Assembly: GCF_000019085.1 (NCBI RefSeq)
Contig: NC_010321.1
Span: forward strand, 1,248,501-1,312,500
Source of the DNA: Thermoanaerobacter pseudethanolicus ATCC 33223
GTDB lineage: Bacteria > Bacillota > Thermoanaerobacteria > Thermoanaerobacterales > Thermoanaerobacteraceae
Length of the DNA stretch: 64,000 bases
Direction of reading: 5' to 3'
Under the pieces are notes generated by a model. It was not told the origin of the DNA. It saw only the letters and a program-made list of their open reading frames with translations, and searched no databases. The position numbers were made by a program, and so were the translations under genes. Positions 36,558 to 45,063 of the stretch are shown piece after piece. Numbering within the stretch: the first letter of the stretch is position 1; the number at the start of each line of letters is the position of its first letter.

Positions 36558-37640
36558 CTATTCTCCCTTTAAGCTGTAGACATAAGCCAAAACTTCAGCT
36601 ACAGCTTGATAAAGCTCTGGTGGAATCATGTCTCCTATTTCAGTAGACCTATACAGTGCTTGAGCCAATGGCTTATTCTCTACTATAGGGATAGTTAACT
36701 TCTTAGCTTCTTCTTTTATTCTGAGGGCGATCATATCCTGTCCTTTAGCTATCACTACAGGTGCATCATTGACATTGCTGTCATACATAAGAGCAACAGC
36801 AAGATGAGTTGGGTTTGTTATTACGACATCTGCCTTTTTTAAGTCTTGCATCATTCTTCTCATAGAAACTTGTCGCTGCTTTCTTCTTATCTCTGCTTTT
36901 ATCTGTGGGTTTCCTTCTGTCTCTTTAAACTCTTCCTTTATGTCCTCTTTACTCATTTTAAGACTTGTTTCATATTCTCTCCACTGGAAGAAATAATCTA
37001 ACGCTCCAAGAACAATAAGTACAATTCCTATTCTAATAGTAATTCCCAAAAGTATGTTTAAAGCGTATTTTAATATATCTTGAACTGACATATCAAGAAG
37101 CATTGGTATACCTTTATATTGAGAAGCTAAAAAAGAGTACATTATATAGAAAAGAACTGCCACTTTAGCAATAGATTTAGCTAATTCTACTAATGCTCTT
37201 TTTGAAAAAATTCTCTTAAAGCCCTCCACAGGATTTAATCTTTCCAATTTAAAGGCAAGGGGCTCGGTTGTAAATACAAAGCCTACTTGAAGATAAGTTG
37301 ATGCAAGAGAAACGACAAAAATCAATAAGATTATAGGCATAATTATTGATATTGCTTGCTGCAAGACGTATGTAAACAGATTTCGTATACCTACTACGTT
37401 AAAAACATCGTCATTAGCTCCAGAATAAGTATAAAGCAAATATTTTGTTAAAGCCATCATTTTTTCTAAAGAAGGCATTGTAAGTATATTTACTGCCAAA
37501 AAACCTGCTACAATTACTAAAGCAGAAGTTATTTCCCTACTTTGGAAGACTTGCCCTTTTTTTCTTGCATCTTGTCGCCTTTTAGGAGTAGCTGGTTCAG
37601 TTTTTTCTTCCGCAAACAATTGTAAATTTATTTTACTCAA
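36558..37640 (-). CDS. flhB: flagellar export apparatus protein FlhB (specificity switch)
   Basis: Controls the switch from hook-type to filament-type export. Four membrane helices occupy about residues 30-210. The cytoplasmic domain contains the self-cleaving motif NPTH (DVVITNPTHLAVALMY near 260). The N-terminal LQLFAEEKTEPATPKRR is typical. I prefer the TTG at 37640 (360 residues), 6 bases after AAGGTG; a GTG at 37649 forms part of that ribosome site. It directly follows fliR; no FliR-FlhB fusion is seen. Confidence 0.96.
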   Translation of the reverse strand: MSKINLQLFAEEKTEPATPKRRQDARKKGQVFQSREITSALVIVAGFLAVNILTMPSLEKMMALTKYLLYTYSGANDDVFNVVGIRNLFTYVLQQAISIIMPIILLIFVVSLASTYLQVGFVFTTEPLAFKLERLNPVEGFKRIFSKRALVELAKSIAKVAVLFYIMYSFLASQYKGIPMLLDMSVQDILKYALNILLGITIRIGIVLIVLGALDYFFQWREYETSLKMSKEDIKEEFKETEGNPQIKAEIRRKQRQVSMRRMMQDLKKADVVITNPTHLAVALMYDSNVNDAPVVIAKGQDMIALRIKEEAKKLTIPIVENKPLAQALYRSTEIGDMIPPELYQAVAEVLAYVYSLKGE

Positions 37641-37645
37641 AACTA

Positions 37646-38428
37646 TCACCTTGTCATAAATTTCATCAATCTAAAAATGTCAGCATTCATTCCATTAAAC
37701 ATAAAATCTATAATTGTCAGGTACATCGGCAACATAATAAGCAAAGTAAAGATTCCAACAAAAATCTTCGCTGGCATTCCTATCATAAAGACGTTAAGCT
37801 GAGGTATAGTACGGGAGATTATTCCCAGAGTTAAATCTGTCAAAAGAGTTGTTAAAATTATAGGAGCACTTATTCTAAAACCTAATATAAACATATCAGA
37901 GACCATTTTTGTTAAGACCTGAGACATACCAGATAAATCAAAAGCAACTTTGCCAATAGGAATTATATCAACGCTTTTAGCCAACATTGTAAATAAGGTA
38001 TAATGGCCATTCATAAGCATGAAGATAAGGATTGTCAAAATATATATGAAATTTCCCATTAAAGGAACTTGGGTTTCACTATGAATGTCTAAAATGTTTA
38101 CTAGTCCAAAACCCAACTGATAATCAATTAGCTGACCGGCTAAATGTATAGCACTGAAGGATATCATAGATGCCAGCCCTATCACGAGTCCAACAATGAA
38201 CTCAGATATGACAACAATAAAGTAATCTAAAACATTATTTATTTGCAAATCCACTGGTCCCATGGTATCAAAAACAATTACTGCAGCAAAAAAACCTAAA
38301 CCTATTTTAAAAGTAGTAGGAACATTTTTTGTACCAAAAAAAGGTGTAAGTATAAAAATGCCAAGCATTCTGACGAAAAGTAATATAAAAACTTGAACAT
38401 TTTGAAGTAAATACTGAATTATATCCAT
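37646..38428 (-). CDS. fliR: flagellar export apparatus protein FliR
   Basis: An export-gate subunit that forms the core complex with FliP and FliQ. It is 260 residues, with about six to seven hydrophobic segments and the recognisable N-terminal FILLFVRMLGIFILTPFFG. A central GFGLVNILDIHSETQVPLMG follows, then NVFMIGMPAKIFVG near 215. The ribosome site is weak (AAGTGATG), suggesting coupling to fliQ, which ends 6 bases upstream. Confidence 0.96.
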   Translation of the reverse strand: MDIIQYLLQNVQVFILLFVRMLGIFILTPFFGTKNVPTTFKIGLGFFAAVIVFDTMGPVDLQINNVLDYFIVVISEFIVGLVIGLASMISFSAIHLAGQLIDYQLGFGLVNILDIHSETQVPLMGNFIYILTILIFMLMNGHYTLFTMLAKSVDIIPIGKVAFDLSGMSQVLTKMVSDMFILGFRISAPIILTTLLTDLTLGIISRTIPQLNVFMIGMPAKIFVGIFTLLIMLPMYLTIIDFMFNGMNADIFRLMKFMTR

Positions 38429-38434
38429 TTTACA

Positions 38435-38704
38435 TCACTTTATAAAATTATTAATATTTAAAAACAACCTTTGAGTGTAGTTGACCAAAGTAGTAAGCAT
38501 CCATGGCCCAAATAGAATTAGACTTATAAGTATAGCGACAATTTTAGGAACAAAAGATAAAGTTTGTTCCTGAATTTGTGTAGTAGCTTGAAAAATGCTA
38601 ATTAAAAGTCCTACCCCTAATGCTACTGCTAATAAAGGAGTAGCAACTGTTAAGGCAATAGTTAAAGCTTCTCTTCCTATATCTATAACCATTCCCGTAT
38701 TCAA
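38435..38704 (-). CDS. fliQ: flagellar export apparatus protein FliQ
   Basis: A two-helix hairpin subunit of the export gate. It has 89 residues with two hydrophobic stretches (about 17-40 and 55-75) separated by ATTQIQEQTLSFVPKI, the hallmark FliQ loop. The start is a TTG at 38704 with AGGAG about 10 bases upstream; an in-frame ATG at codon 5 is possible. It lies between fliP and fliR. Confidence 0.95.
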   Translation of the reverse strand: MNTGMVIDIGREALTIALTVATPLLAVALGVGLLISIFQATTQIQEQTLSFVPKIVAILISLILFGPWMLTTLVNYTQRLFLNINNFIK

Positions 38705-38717
38705 CTTGTTTCATCTC

Positions 38718-39383
38718 CTATCTAAAACCTAAAATCAAAGATTTTACAACCAGGTTCCATCCATCCACCAAAATAAAAAGTAACACTTTAAAGGGAAGAG
38801 ATATCAAAACAGGTGGCAACATAAACATACCCATTGACATTAAAACACTGGCGACTACTATATCAATTATCAAAAAGGGAATGTAAATTATAAAGCCAAT
38901 TTCAAAAGCAGTTTTTAATTCACTGATGATAAAAGAAGGAATGACCACTCTCATGGGAAGGTCTTCTGCATTATTTACTTTAATTTTAGCTAAACTTACA
39001 AAAAGATTTAAATCACTTTGCCTTGTTTGCTTCAACATAAAATTTTTCAATGGTTTGATAGCATTTTGATACGCTTCCTCTTGAGTTATTTTTCCTTCAG
39101 TATAAGGTTTAATAGCATTATTGTTGATATCTTGCCCAATTGGTGCCATTATGAATAAAGTGAGAAACAAAGCCAAACCAATTAGTACTTGATTAGGAGG
39201 CATTTGCTGTAGCCCCAATGCATTTCTTAAAAAAGATAATACAATCACTATCCGAGTAAAAGAAGTCATCATTATTAAAATAGATGGAGCTAATGTCAAA
39301 ACTGTTAATAGAAGAACTATTTGTAAACTTGTTGCCATATTTGAAGGAGCTGTCACTGATGAAACCAAATCTCCTAAATTCAT
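38718..39383 (-). CDS. fliP: flagellar export apparatus protein FliP
   Basis: An export-gate core subunit. It has 221 residues with four hydrophobic segments. Visible features are the N-terminal [31 protein letters not shown] region (about 30-60), [16 protein letters not shown], and the C-terminal [26 protein letters not shown]. The usual long signal peptide is reduced to a short N-terminus. GGTGAG precedes the ATG; the start overlaps the fliO stop by 4 bases. Confidence 0.97.
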   Translation of the reverse strand: MNLGDLVSSVTAPSNMATSLQIVLLLTVLTLAPSILIMMTSFTRIVIVLSFLRNALGLQQMPPNQVLIGLALFLTLFIMAPIGQDINNNAIKPYTEGKITQEEAYQNAIKPLKNFMLKQTRQSDLNLFVSLAKIKVNNAEDLPMRVVIPSFIISELKTAFEIGFIIYIPFLIIDIVVASVLMSMGMFMLPPVLISLPFKVLLFILVDGWNLVVKSLILGFR

Positions 39384-39757
39384 TTTTGCTCACCATCTTT
39401 TTTAGACAAATATCTGTTTTTTAGCCGTTTTAATCGTTCTATTGAAATATTCAAATTTGTCACAAAATCTTTATCATTAGTTGGAACTTTCATATCTTCT
39501 TTATTTATTTCTGTAAGATAAGTTATATTGTTGTTACTCACACCTATAAGAAAAAATTTGTCTCCTACCTTCACTATATATAAACCTTTGTCTCTACCTA
39601 AAATAATATAGTCTATCACCTGTAAATTAGTAGAGCGAGTATATCTTAAAGTACTTTGTCCTATAAATCGGGTTATATAGAAAGCCGCTCCAATTACTAA
39701 AAGGAAAGCAATTAAATACCATATCAATTGAAAAACATATTCTGTGCCATTAGACAC
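39380..39757 (-). CDS. fliO: flagellar biosynthesis protein FliO
   Basis: A small single-pass protein that helps assemble the FliPQR core. Of 125 residues, one membrane helix spans about 8-27. The cytoplasmic domain carries [28 protein letters not shown], the FliO pattern, followed by a basic tail. The start is a GTG at 39757, 8 bases after GAGG. Its place between cheY and fliP supports the assignment, since FliO is poorly conserved in sequence. Confidence 0.88.
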   Translation of the reverse strand: MSNGTEYVFQLIWYLIAFLLVIGAAFYITRFIGQSTLRYTRSTNLQVIDYIILGRDKGLYIVKVGDKFFLIGVSNNNITYLTEINKEDMKVPTNDKDFVTNLNISIERLKRLKNRYLSKKDGEQK

Positions 39758-39767
39758 TTTAAGCGCC

Positions 39768-40127
39768 TCACTTCAACAATTTTTTAATAGCTTCCACTAC
39801 TCTATCAGGTTGGAAAGGCTTTACGATAAAATCTTTTGCTCCTGCTTGAATTGCCTCGATAACCATAGCCTGTTGCCCCATAGCAGAGCACATTATTATT
39901 TTTGCATTGGGATCCTTTGCACGGATTGCCTTTACTGCTTGTATTCCATCCATTTCCGGCATAGTAATATCCATAATAACCAGATCTGGATTTTCTTGAA
40001 AATATTTTTCTACTGCTACAGCACCATTTTCGGCTTCTACTACACTCCCTAAATTGTTTTTTGAAATAATATCTTTAATCATCATCCTCATAAAAGCAGC
40101 ATCGTCAACTATCATTATTTTGCTCAC
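39768..40127 (-). CDS. cheY: chemotaxis response regulator CheY
   Basis: A single-domain receiver that, when phosphorylated by CheA, binds the flagellar switch. It has 119 residues with the acidic pair Asp8-Asp9, phospho-acceptor Asp53 (LVIMDITMPEMDG), the switch residue at Ser81 (IIMCSAM) and Lys103 (IVKPF). The start is a GTG at 40127, 8 bases after GGAGG. It sits between fliY and fliO, as in B. subtilis. Confidence 0.96.
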   Translation of the reverse strand: MSKIMIVDDAAFMRMMIKDIISKNNLGSVVEAENGAVAVEKYFQENPDLVIMDITMPEMDGIQAVKAIRAKDPNAKIIMCSAMGQQAMVIEAIQAGAKDFIVKPFQPDRVVEAIKKLLK

Positions 40128-40146
40128 AAATGATTCCTCCTCATCT

Positions 40147-41274
40147 TTATTCTATATTGCTAATTCTTTTGCTTTGATGAACAATATCTATAATTCTAAC
40201 CCCAAAATTCTCATCAATTACCACTACTTCCCCTTTAGCTATGTACTTTCCATTTGCCAAAATATCTACTGGCTCACCTGCCAATTTATCCAATTCAATA
40301 ATAGAACCTTCACTTAATTCTAAAATATCTTTTATAAGTTTTTTAGTCTTGCCTAATTCGACAGTAATAGTAAGAGGAACATCTAAAATTAAATCTAAAT
40401 TTTCTTTATCTTTTTTGCCTTTAGAAGAAGAATCTTCGTCAAAGCTTTGAAAAACTACAGGACTTACATTGACTTTCTGTTCTTTCTTGGTAACTTTCCC
40501 CCCTGGTGATATATTATTAGCTGTTTCGACAATCTTTTCATCATTTTCTATTATAACATTAGAACTCTCTTCTTGGAAAGTCACTTCTGATGGTTTTTCT
40601 TCATTTTTCGACAAAACACTTTGCACTAGTTCCTTAGCAAAATCAAGAGGCAAAAGCTGCATAATTTCACTATCGATTATTTCTCCTACTTCCATTTTAA
40701 AGGCAATTTTTACTACATCGCCTTCCGGAAATGAAATATCTGTTGGCAAAGAGGCAGTAAAATCGACAACAAAAGCTTTAGGGGGTGAAATATTTATAGT
40801 TTTATTGAGAAGGGTAGAAAGAGAAGTAGCAGCAGAACCTATCATTTGGTTCATGGCTTCTCCTATTGCACTTAAATGCAGATCAGTAATTTCTCCATCT
40901 TCTACTTTTCCTTCTCCCCCCATCATCAAATCTGTCATTTTAAGTACATCTTCTTTTTTTAAAATAAGAAGGTTATGACCTTTTAGTCCTTCCGTATACT
41001 CTACTTCAACCCCAATGTAAGGAATATTAAATTCCTTTTTCAACTCTTCCCACGACAGTACTGAAACTTTTGGAGTAGTAATAGTAACTTTATTTCTCAA
41101 TAAAGTATATAAAGTAGTGGCTGAAGTGCCAAAACTTATATTTCCAATTTCACCTAGTATATCCTGTTCTTCTTCTGTTAACTCTTTTCCACTTTGGGAC
41201 TGATTTTCTTTAGATTCTTCGGTTAAGCCTTTTAATAATGCATTTATTTCTTCTTGTGATAAAAAGTCATTCAC
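40147..41274 (-). CDS. fliY: flagellar motor switch phosphatase FliY (CheC-FliN fusion)
   Basis: A switch component that also dephosphorylates CheY-P. The N-terminal FLSQEEINALLKG is a CheY-P-binding-type peptide. The CheC-like middle has two half-sites, LGEIGNISFGTSATTLYTLL near 43 and IGEAMNQMIGSAATSLSTLL near 140. A low-complexity linker (about 230-290) leads to a FliN domain (LDVPLTITVELGKTKKLI onward). I choose the GTG at 41274, 9 bases after GGAG; the ATG at 41283 touches that site. Length 375. Confidence 0.96.
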   Translation of the reverse strand: MNDFLSQEEINALLKGLTEESKENQSQSGKELTEEEQDILGEIGNISFGTSATTLYTLLRNKVTITTPKVSVLSWEELKKEFNIPYIGVEVEYTEGLKGHNLLILKKEDVLKMTDLMMGGEGKVEDGEITDLHLSAIGEAMNQMIGSAATSLSTLLNKTINISPPKAFVVDFTASLPTDISFPEGDVVKIAFKMEVGEIIDSEIMQLLPLDFAKELVQSVLSKNEEKPSEVTFQEESSNVIIENDEKIVETANNISPGGKVTKKEQKVNVSPVVFQSFDEDSSSKGKKDKENLDLILDVPLTITVELGKTKKLIKDILELSEGSIIELDKLAGEPVDILANGKYIAKGEVVVIDENFGVRIIDIVHQSKRISNIE

Positions 41275-42265
41275 TTTCTTCATCTCCTTTGTAAATAACT
41301 TCTGTTATTCTTACACTGTATTTGTTATTTTTGATTCCAGGTATACCTCTAAATTTGACTTTTTTATCGATTATTATGTCTACAGGTTCTTTGAAATGTT
41401 TATCTAACATGATTATATCTCCTATCTCAAAATCCAAAAATTCTTTTACAGTAATAGTTGTAGAACCAAGTTGAGCAGTAAGAGGTATATAAGTTTTGCT
41501 TATTTTACTCTTTATAAGCTCAGGATTTACTTTCTCTTCTTTTTTCATGCTAGAAAACCAAAATTTTGTCGTTAATTTGGGTACAATAGGTTCTAATGTC
41601 AAATGAGGCATGCAAAAATTCATTATTCCTTCTGTTTCATTAATTTTTATAGATAAAGTACATAAAGCTACTGTCTCATTAGGAGATATTATTTGAGCAA
41701 ACTGCGAATTAGTTTCCACTCTTATTAAAGAGGGATTAATATCTAATATATTACTCCATGGTTCTTTAAAAAGTGAAAGCATTTGTTTTACTATCTTAGT
41801 CAAAAGGCTAATCTCGATCTCAGTGTAATCCCTATCCAAAAGCTCGCCTTTTCCCATTCCTCCCAAAATTCTATCAAGTATTGCATAAGTAGTATTATTA
41901 TTGAATTCCAAGAGAAAAAGGCCTTCTAAAGGGGCTGCATCAATAATAGCAATGAAAACCGGATTATTTAAAGAATTACTAAACTCATAATAAGTCAGCT
42001 GGTCAACAGAGACCACTGTAACATTCACTATTGTTCTCAAATATCCTGACAAAAAGGAAGTTAGAGACCTTGACAAATTTTCAAAAATCATTTGAAGAGT
42101 TCGCAGTTGTTCTTTTGAAAATTTATTAGGCCTTCTAAAATCGTAATTTCTTATCTTTTTACTTTTAGTTTCTTCTACTTCTTCAATTTCTTGGACATCT
42201 AACCCACCAGAACTAAAAGCTTTTAATAGTTCATCTATCTCGCTCTGTGATAATATTTCAGCCAA
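41267..42265 (-). CDS. fliM: flagellar motor switch protein FliM
   Basis: A C-ring subunit that binds CheY-P and controls rotation direction. The N-terminal LSQSEIDELLKAF is the CheY-binding motif. The CheC-like middle domain (about 45-230) contains DRILGGMGKGELL near 136, and the FliN-like C-terminus has LGSTTITVKEFLDFEIGDIIMLDK near 270. 332 residues is normal. The TTG at 42265 is preceded by GGAGGGGG. It overlaps fliY by 8 bases. Confidence 0.97.
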   Translation of the reverse strand: MAEILSQSEIDELLKAFSSGGLDVQEIEEVEETKSKKIRNYDFRRPNKFSKEQLRTLQMIFENLSRSLTSFLSGYLRTIVNVTVVSVDQLTYYEFSNSLNNPVFIAIIDAAPLEGLFLLEFNNNTTYAILDRILGGMGKGELLDRDYTEIEISLLTKIVKQMLSLFKEPWSNILDINPSLIRVETNSQFAQIISPNETVALCTLSIKINETEGIMNFCMPHLTLEPIVPKLTTKFWFSSMKKEEKVNPELIKSKISKTYIPLTAQLGSTTITVKEFLDFEIGDIIMLDKHFKEPVDIIIDKKVKFRGIPGIKNNKYSVRITEVIYKGDEESE

Positions 42266-42280
42266 AAAACCCCCTCCTCC

Positions 42281-42688
42281 CTATTGAACAATAAATTCCT
42301 CAAAATATACATTTACAATTTTCCTTTCACCTATTATTTTATTTATCTGATTTTTTATATCGTTTTTTAACTTCTCTTGTCCTTCAGGCCCTTCCACATC
42401 TTGATCTGTTTTTCCTCTTAAAATTTGAATTATCAAATCTCTAATCTGGGGGGTCCGCTCTTCTAAGATTTTTAAAGTATTTTTATCTGCAACTTGCAAC
42501 TTTATTGTTGCCTTGACAAATTTTCTGTCTCCCTTTAAATTAGTTATAAATTCTCCGCCAGGAGAATAATTATAATATGTGATTTCTTTAGGTTTGTTAC
42601 TAGATGCAAAATTATTAAAATATACGAAAGCAATACTAAACGATAAAATCATAATAAGAATAACAATCAAAATTGTTTTACTCTTCAT
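42281..42688 (-). CDS. fliL: flagellar basal body-associated protein FliL
   Basis: An inner-membrane protein that stabilises the stator near the MS ring. It has 135 residues with one N-terminal membrane helix (about 5-25) and an extracytoplasmic stomatin-like FliL domain, including the FITNLKGDRKFVKATIKLQV strand. The C-terminal NKIIGERKIVNVYFEEFIVQ is typical. AGAGGTG precedes the ATG. It overlaps the flbD stop by 4 bases; motA and motB, which often sit beside it in clostridia, are not here. Confidence 0.92.
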   Translation of the reverse strand: MKSKTILIVILIMILSFSIAFVYFNNFASSNKPKEITYYNYSPGGEFITNLKGDRKFVKATIKLQVADKNTLKILEERTPQIRDLIIQILRGKTDQDVEGPEGQEKLKNDIKNQINKIIGERKIVNVYFEEFIVQ

Positions 42689-42894
42689 TCTAACACCTCT
42701 TTATCCTTTTCTATTGTGAAAATTCTTTGTTTGTATTCGATAACTCTTTGTATAATCTCCTCCGGTGTTTCTTTTACAACTATTTTTTTACCAGTAGTAA
42801 GGCTTATGACAGTATCGGGAGTTTTCTCTATGAATTCAATTAACTCAGCGTTGATAATAAATTCTTCATTATTAAGACGCGTAACATAAATCAT
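42685..42894 (-). CDS. flbD: FlbD/SwrD family flagellar protein
   Basis: A 69-residue protein with the family pattern IYVTRLNNEEFIINAELIE and TVISLTTGKKIVVKET. In B. subtilis the homologue SwrD boosts motor torque or swarming; the molecular mechanism is unsettled. It follows the hook gene and precedes fliL, the conserved place for flbD. GGAGG is 7 bases before the ATG. A strong hairpin lies just upstream. Confidence 0.9.
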   Translation of the reverse strand: MIYVTRLNNEEFIINAELIEFIEKTPDTVISLTTGKKIVVKETPEEIIQRVIEYKQRIFTIEKDKEVLE

Positions 42895-42911
42895 AATTTT
42901 CCTCCATTACA

Positions 42912-42936
42912 TCTGCTGGGCTTTGTGCCCAGCAGA
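42912..42936 (-). other. strong intercistronic hairpin between flgE and flbD
   Basis: A 10-bp inverted repeat, TCTGCTGGGC / GCCCAGCAGA, with a 5-base loop. It starts 7 bases after the flgE stop and ends about 10 bases before the flbD ribosome site. No T run follows. It is likely a 3'-end stabiliser or processing point that lets hook mRNA accumulate above downstream genes. Confidence 0.7.
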
Positions 42937-42942
42937 CTATAA

Positions 42943-44196
42943 TTATCTCTTCATATTAACAAGGTCTTGCAATATTTCATCAGAGGCAGTTATAACTCTC
43001 GCATTAGCTTGAAAACCTCTTTGAGTTACGATCATATCGGTAAATTCGTTGGCTAAATCTACATTAGACATCTCTAAAGTTCCAGGATTTATAGAACCCC
43101 TTGTATCTGTACCAGCTGCTCCTATCATTGGTTCTCCTGAGTTTACTGTGTTAATAAACATAGTATTCCCTACTTTTTCTAAGCCCATGGGATTCTGAAA
43201 ATCCGCAATAGCAATTTGACCAATTACCTGCCTACGTCCATTAGAATATATGCCAGACACCACGCCATATTTATCTATATTGATACTCTCTAAAGAACCC
43301 GCCTCATTTCCATCTTTGCTAAGTTCCCTTAAATCTGTTTCACTCGAAAACATTGTAAGACGTGAAAGGTCAAGTGAAACAGGACCAATAGTCGCACTTG
43401 TCACGGCAGTATTCATATTAAAGTTGAGTGTGCCATTTGCTATTCTTACACCATTTGCATCTGGTAAAATCCTTCCATCAGCACCAAAAGTAAGTGTACC
43501 CGAACCATCTACAGAAGAAATAGCAGGATCAGAAGAAGACACACTCCAGTTCCAAGTAGTAGCATCATTTTTTGTAAAAGTAATTGTAGCTATGTGGCTT
43601 CCTCCTTGTGAATCATACACTAATATGTTATAACTTATAGCGCCATTAATTTCTGTGGAAGCATTTATGTTTCCTCCTATTTCCAATTGTGTAGTCGCTG
43701 CCGGGTCTATACTTGACCAATTTTTAAGGCTTATTGGAACTAAATTTCCTGTATCAGTGTTTACTGTTTTACCATCAGTTGACATCCAACCTAAAACTTT
43801 ATATCCATCAGGTGTTACTAAATCACCTTGAGAGTCAAAACTAAAGTTTCCTGCCCTTGTGTACAAATTTGCTCCTCCCTTGGAGACTATGAAAAATCCA
43901 TTCCCATCAATTGAAAGGTCTGTAGGATTATCTGTCCTTTGTGCACCGCCTCTTGTGAACAATGTATCAATTGAAGCTATAGCTACTCCAAGACCAATCT
44001 GTTGGGGATTGGTTCCGCCACCATTTCCTTGCGGTGCAGAAGCGCCTTTTATCGTCTGGCTAAATATCTCTTTAAAAGTCATCCTGCTGGCTTTGTATCC
44101 GACAGTATTGACATTCGCTATATTATTTCCTATTACATCCATTCTTGCTTGATGAGCTTTCAACCCTGAAACTGCAGAATACATTGACCTTAACAT
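42943..44196 (-). CDS. flgE: flagellar hook protein FlgE
   Basis: The hook subunit. Of 417 residues, the N-terminal rod-type motif reads MLRSMYSAVSGLKAHQARMD with NNIANVNTVGYK near 28. The middle is a hypervariable beta-rich region (about 140-290), and the C-terminal heptad region carries SNVDLANEFTDMIVTQRGFQANARVITASDE. The FlgE/FlgG superfamily is certain; I call FlgE from size, from proximity to flgD and fliK, and from the following flbD. AGGGAGGAG precedes the ATG. A structured element (44218-44293) lies immediately before the ribosome site. Confidence 0.94.
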   Translation of the reverse strand: MLRSMYSAVSGLKAHQARMDVIGNNIANVNTVGYKASRMTFKEIFSQTIKGASAPQGNGGGTNPQQIGLGVAIASIDTLFTRGGAQRTDNPTDLSIDGNGFFIVSKGGANLYTRAGNFSFDSQGDLVTPDGYKVLGWMSTDGKTVNTDTGNLVPISLKNWSSIDPAATTQLEIGGNINASTEINGAISYNILVYDSQGGSHIATITFTKNDATTWNWSVSSSDPAISSVDGSGTLTFGADGRILPDANGVRIANGTLNFNMNTAVTSATIGPVSLDLSRLTMFSSETDLRELSKDGNEAGSLESINIDKYGVVSGIYSNGRRQVIGQIAIADFQNPMGLEKVGNTMFINTVNSGEPMIGAAGTDTRGSINPGTLEMSNVDLANEFTDMIVTQRGFQANARVITASDEILQDLVNMKR

Positions 44197-44217
44197 ATTT
44201 TCTCCTCCCTTTATTTT

Positions 44218-44293
44218 CGGTGCTGCTCGCTTTCTCAGTCTTTCAAAAGCGATAAGCCCCCTGTTAAGGTCCGGCTTAGATTATCACAGCACC
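44218..44293 (-). other. three-way-junction-like RNA element upstream of flgE
   Basis: On the transcript, an 8-bp closing stem CGGTGCTG / CAGCACCG joins bases 44286-44293 to 44218-44225. Inside are two helices. One is AAGCC/GGCUU extended by GAU/AUC (with a bulge), enclosing CCU-UAAC-AGG. The other is CGCTTT / AAAGCG. The 5' arm overlaps the last codons and stop of the preceding gene; the 3' arm ends about 10 bases before the flgE ribosome site. I do not recognise the motif. Confidence 0.55.
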
Positions 44294-44644
44294 GTCTATA
44301 TTTGTAAAAACACTGTTTTTCAACATTTCCCCATCCATCGCCGTTATGACGGTTTTAGACTTTAAATTTACCACAAAAGCTTTGTTGCTCATAATGATGA
44401 GAGAATCTTTTATTCCCTTTTCACTAGCTTTATTCACTGCTTCTAATAGTTTTTGATATTCACTTTGAGTAATTTTAACATTTCTCATTTCCATCCTCAT
44501 AAGTGAATGCTTTGAAAATTTCAGGTCATCAATTTTCACATTTAAAACTTCTTTGAAAGATGTAGAAGCCGTGGTATTAGTTGATGCCCTCTGGGCTAAG
44601 TAATTAACATTTATGTTTTGTGGAATTCTTACAATTTCAGACAT
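44276..44644 (-). CDS. flagellar operon protein (TIGR02530-type)
   Basis: A 122-residue protein found between flgD and flgE in Firmicutes and relatives. The core reads FKEVLNVKIDDLKFSKHSLMRM, then VNKASEKGIKDSLIIMSNKAFVVNLK and TVITAMDGEMLKNSVFTNIDGAV. The family name flagellar operon protein has no settled function; a chaperone or hook-assembly role is a guess. AATGAGGTG precedes the ATG. Its final codons form the 5' arm of the RNA element that precedes flgE. Confidence 0.88.
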   Translation of the reverse strand: MSEIVRIPQNINVNYLAQRASTNTTASTSFKEVLNVKIDDLKFSKHSLMRMEMRNVKITQSEYQKLLEAVNKASEKGIKDSLIIMSNKAFVVNLKSKTVITAMDGEMLKNSVFTNIDGAVII

Positions 44645-44653
44645 TTTATCACC

Positions 44654-45049
44654 TCATTCTAAAACAGCTGTAACAGCATCCAATGGTATATCTATACCGT
44701 TCACTTCTAAAAAGTATTCTCCATTTTGCTTATAAACAACATCTACTTTTCCTATCACAGTTCGAGAATTCCCATTATTGTCAGTAATAGTAGCATATAT
44801 ATTTTTGCCTATCAAATTTATAGCTCTTATTGCATTAATACTGCTATTCATGTTTTGCATTTGCTCCAATGTAGAAAACTGTGCTAACTGTGCAATAAAT
44901 TCCCTATCATCCATAGGATTTAAAGGATCTTGATTTTTTAATTGAGTAACCAAAAGTTTTAAAAAATCATCTTTTCCTAATTGAGAATTTAGAGTTGATA
45001 CTCTGTTGTTGTAAATACTTGTAACATTGTAATTAGTATTTATATCCAT
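44654..45049 (-). CDS. flgD: flagellar hook cap protein FlgD
   Basis: A scaffold for hook polymerisation. 131 residues contain the FlgD N-terminal signature [20 protein letters not shown] followed by [20 protein letters not shown]. The C-terminal part is short, so this is the minimal clostridial form without the full tudor/FnIII-like cap domains of enterics. AGGAGG precedes the ATG at 45049. It lies between fliK and the flagellar operon protein. Confidence 0.95.
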   Translation of the reverse strand: MDINTNYNVTSIYNNRVSTLNSQLGKDDFLKLLVTQLKNQDPLNPMDDREFIAQLAQFSTLEQMQNMNSSINAIRAINLIGKNIYATITDNNGNSRTVIGKVDVVYKQNGEYFLEVNGIDIPLDAVTAVLE

Positions 45050-45063
45050 AATATCCCTCCTTT

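Noticed and set aside
44218..44293. c-di-GMP riboswitch before flgE
   Set aside because: The motif lacks the conserved sequence blocks I know for c-di-GMP-I and -II aptamers; kept only as an unassigned structure.
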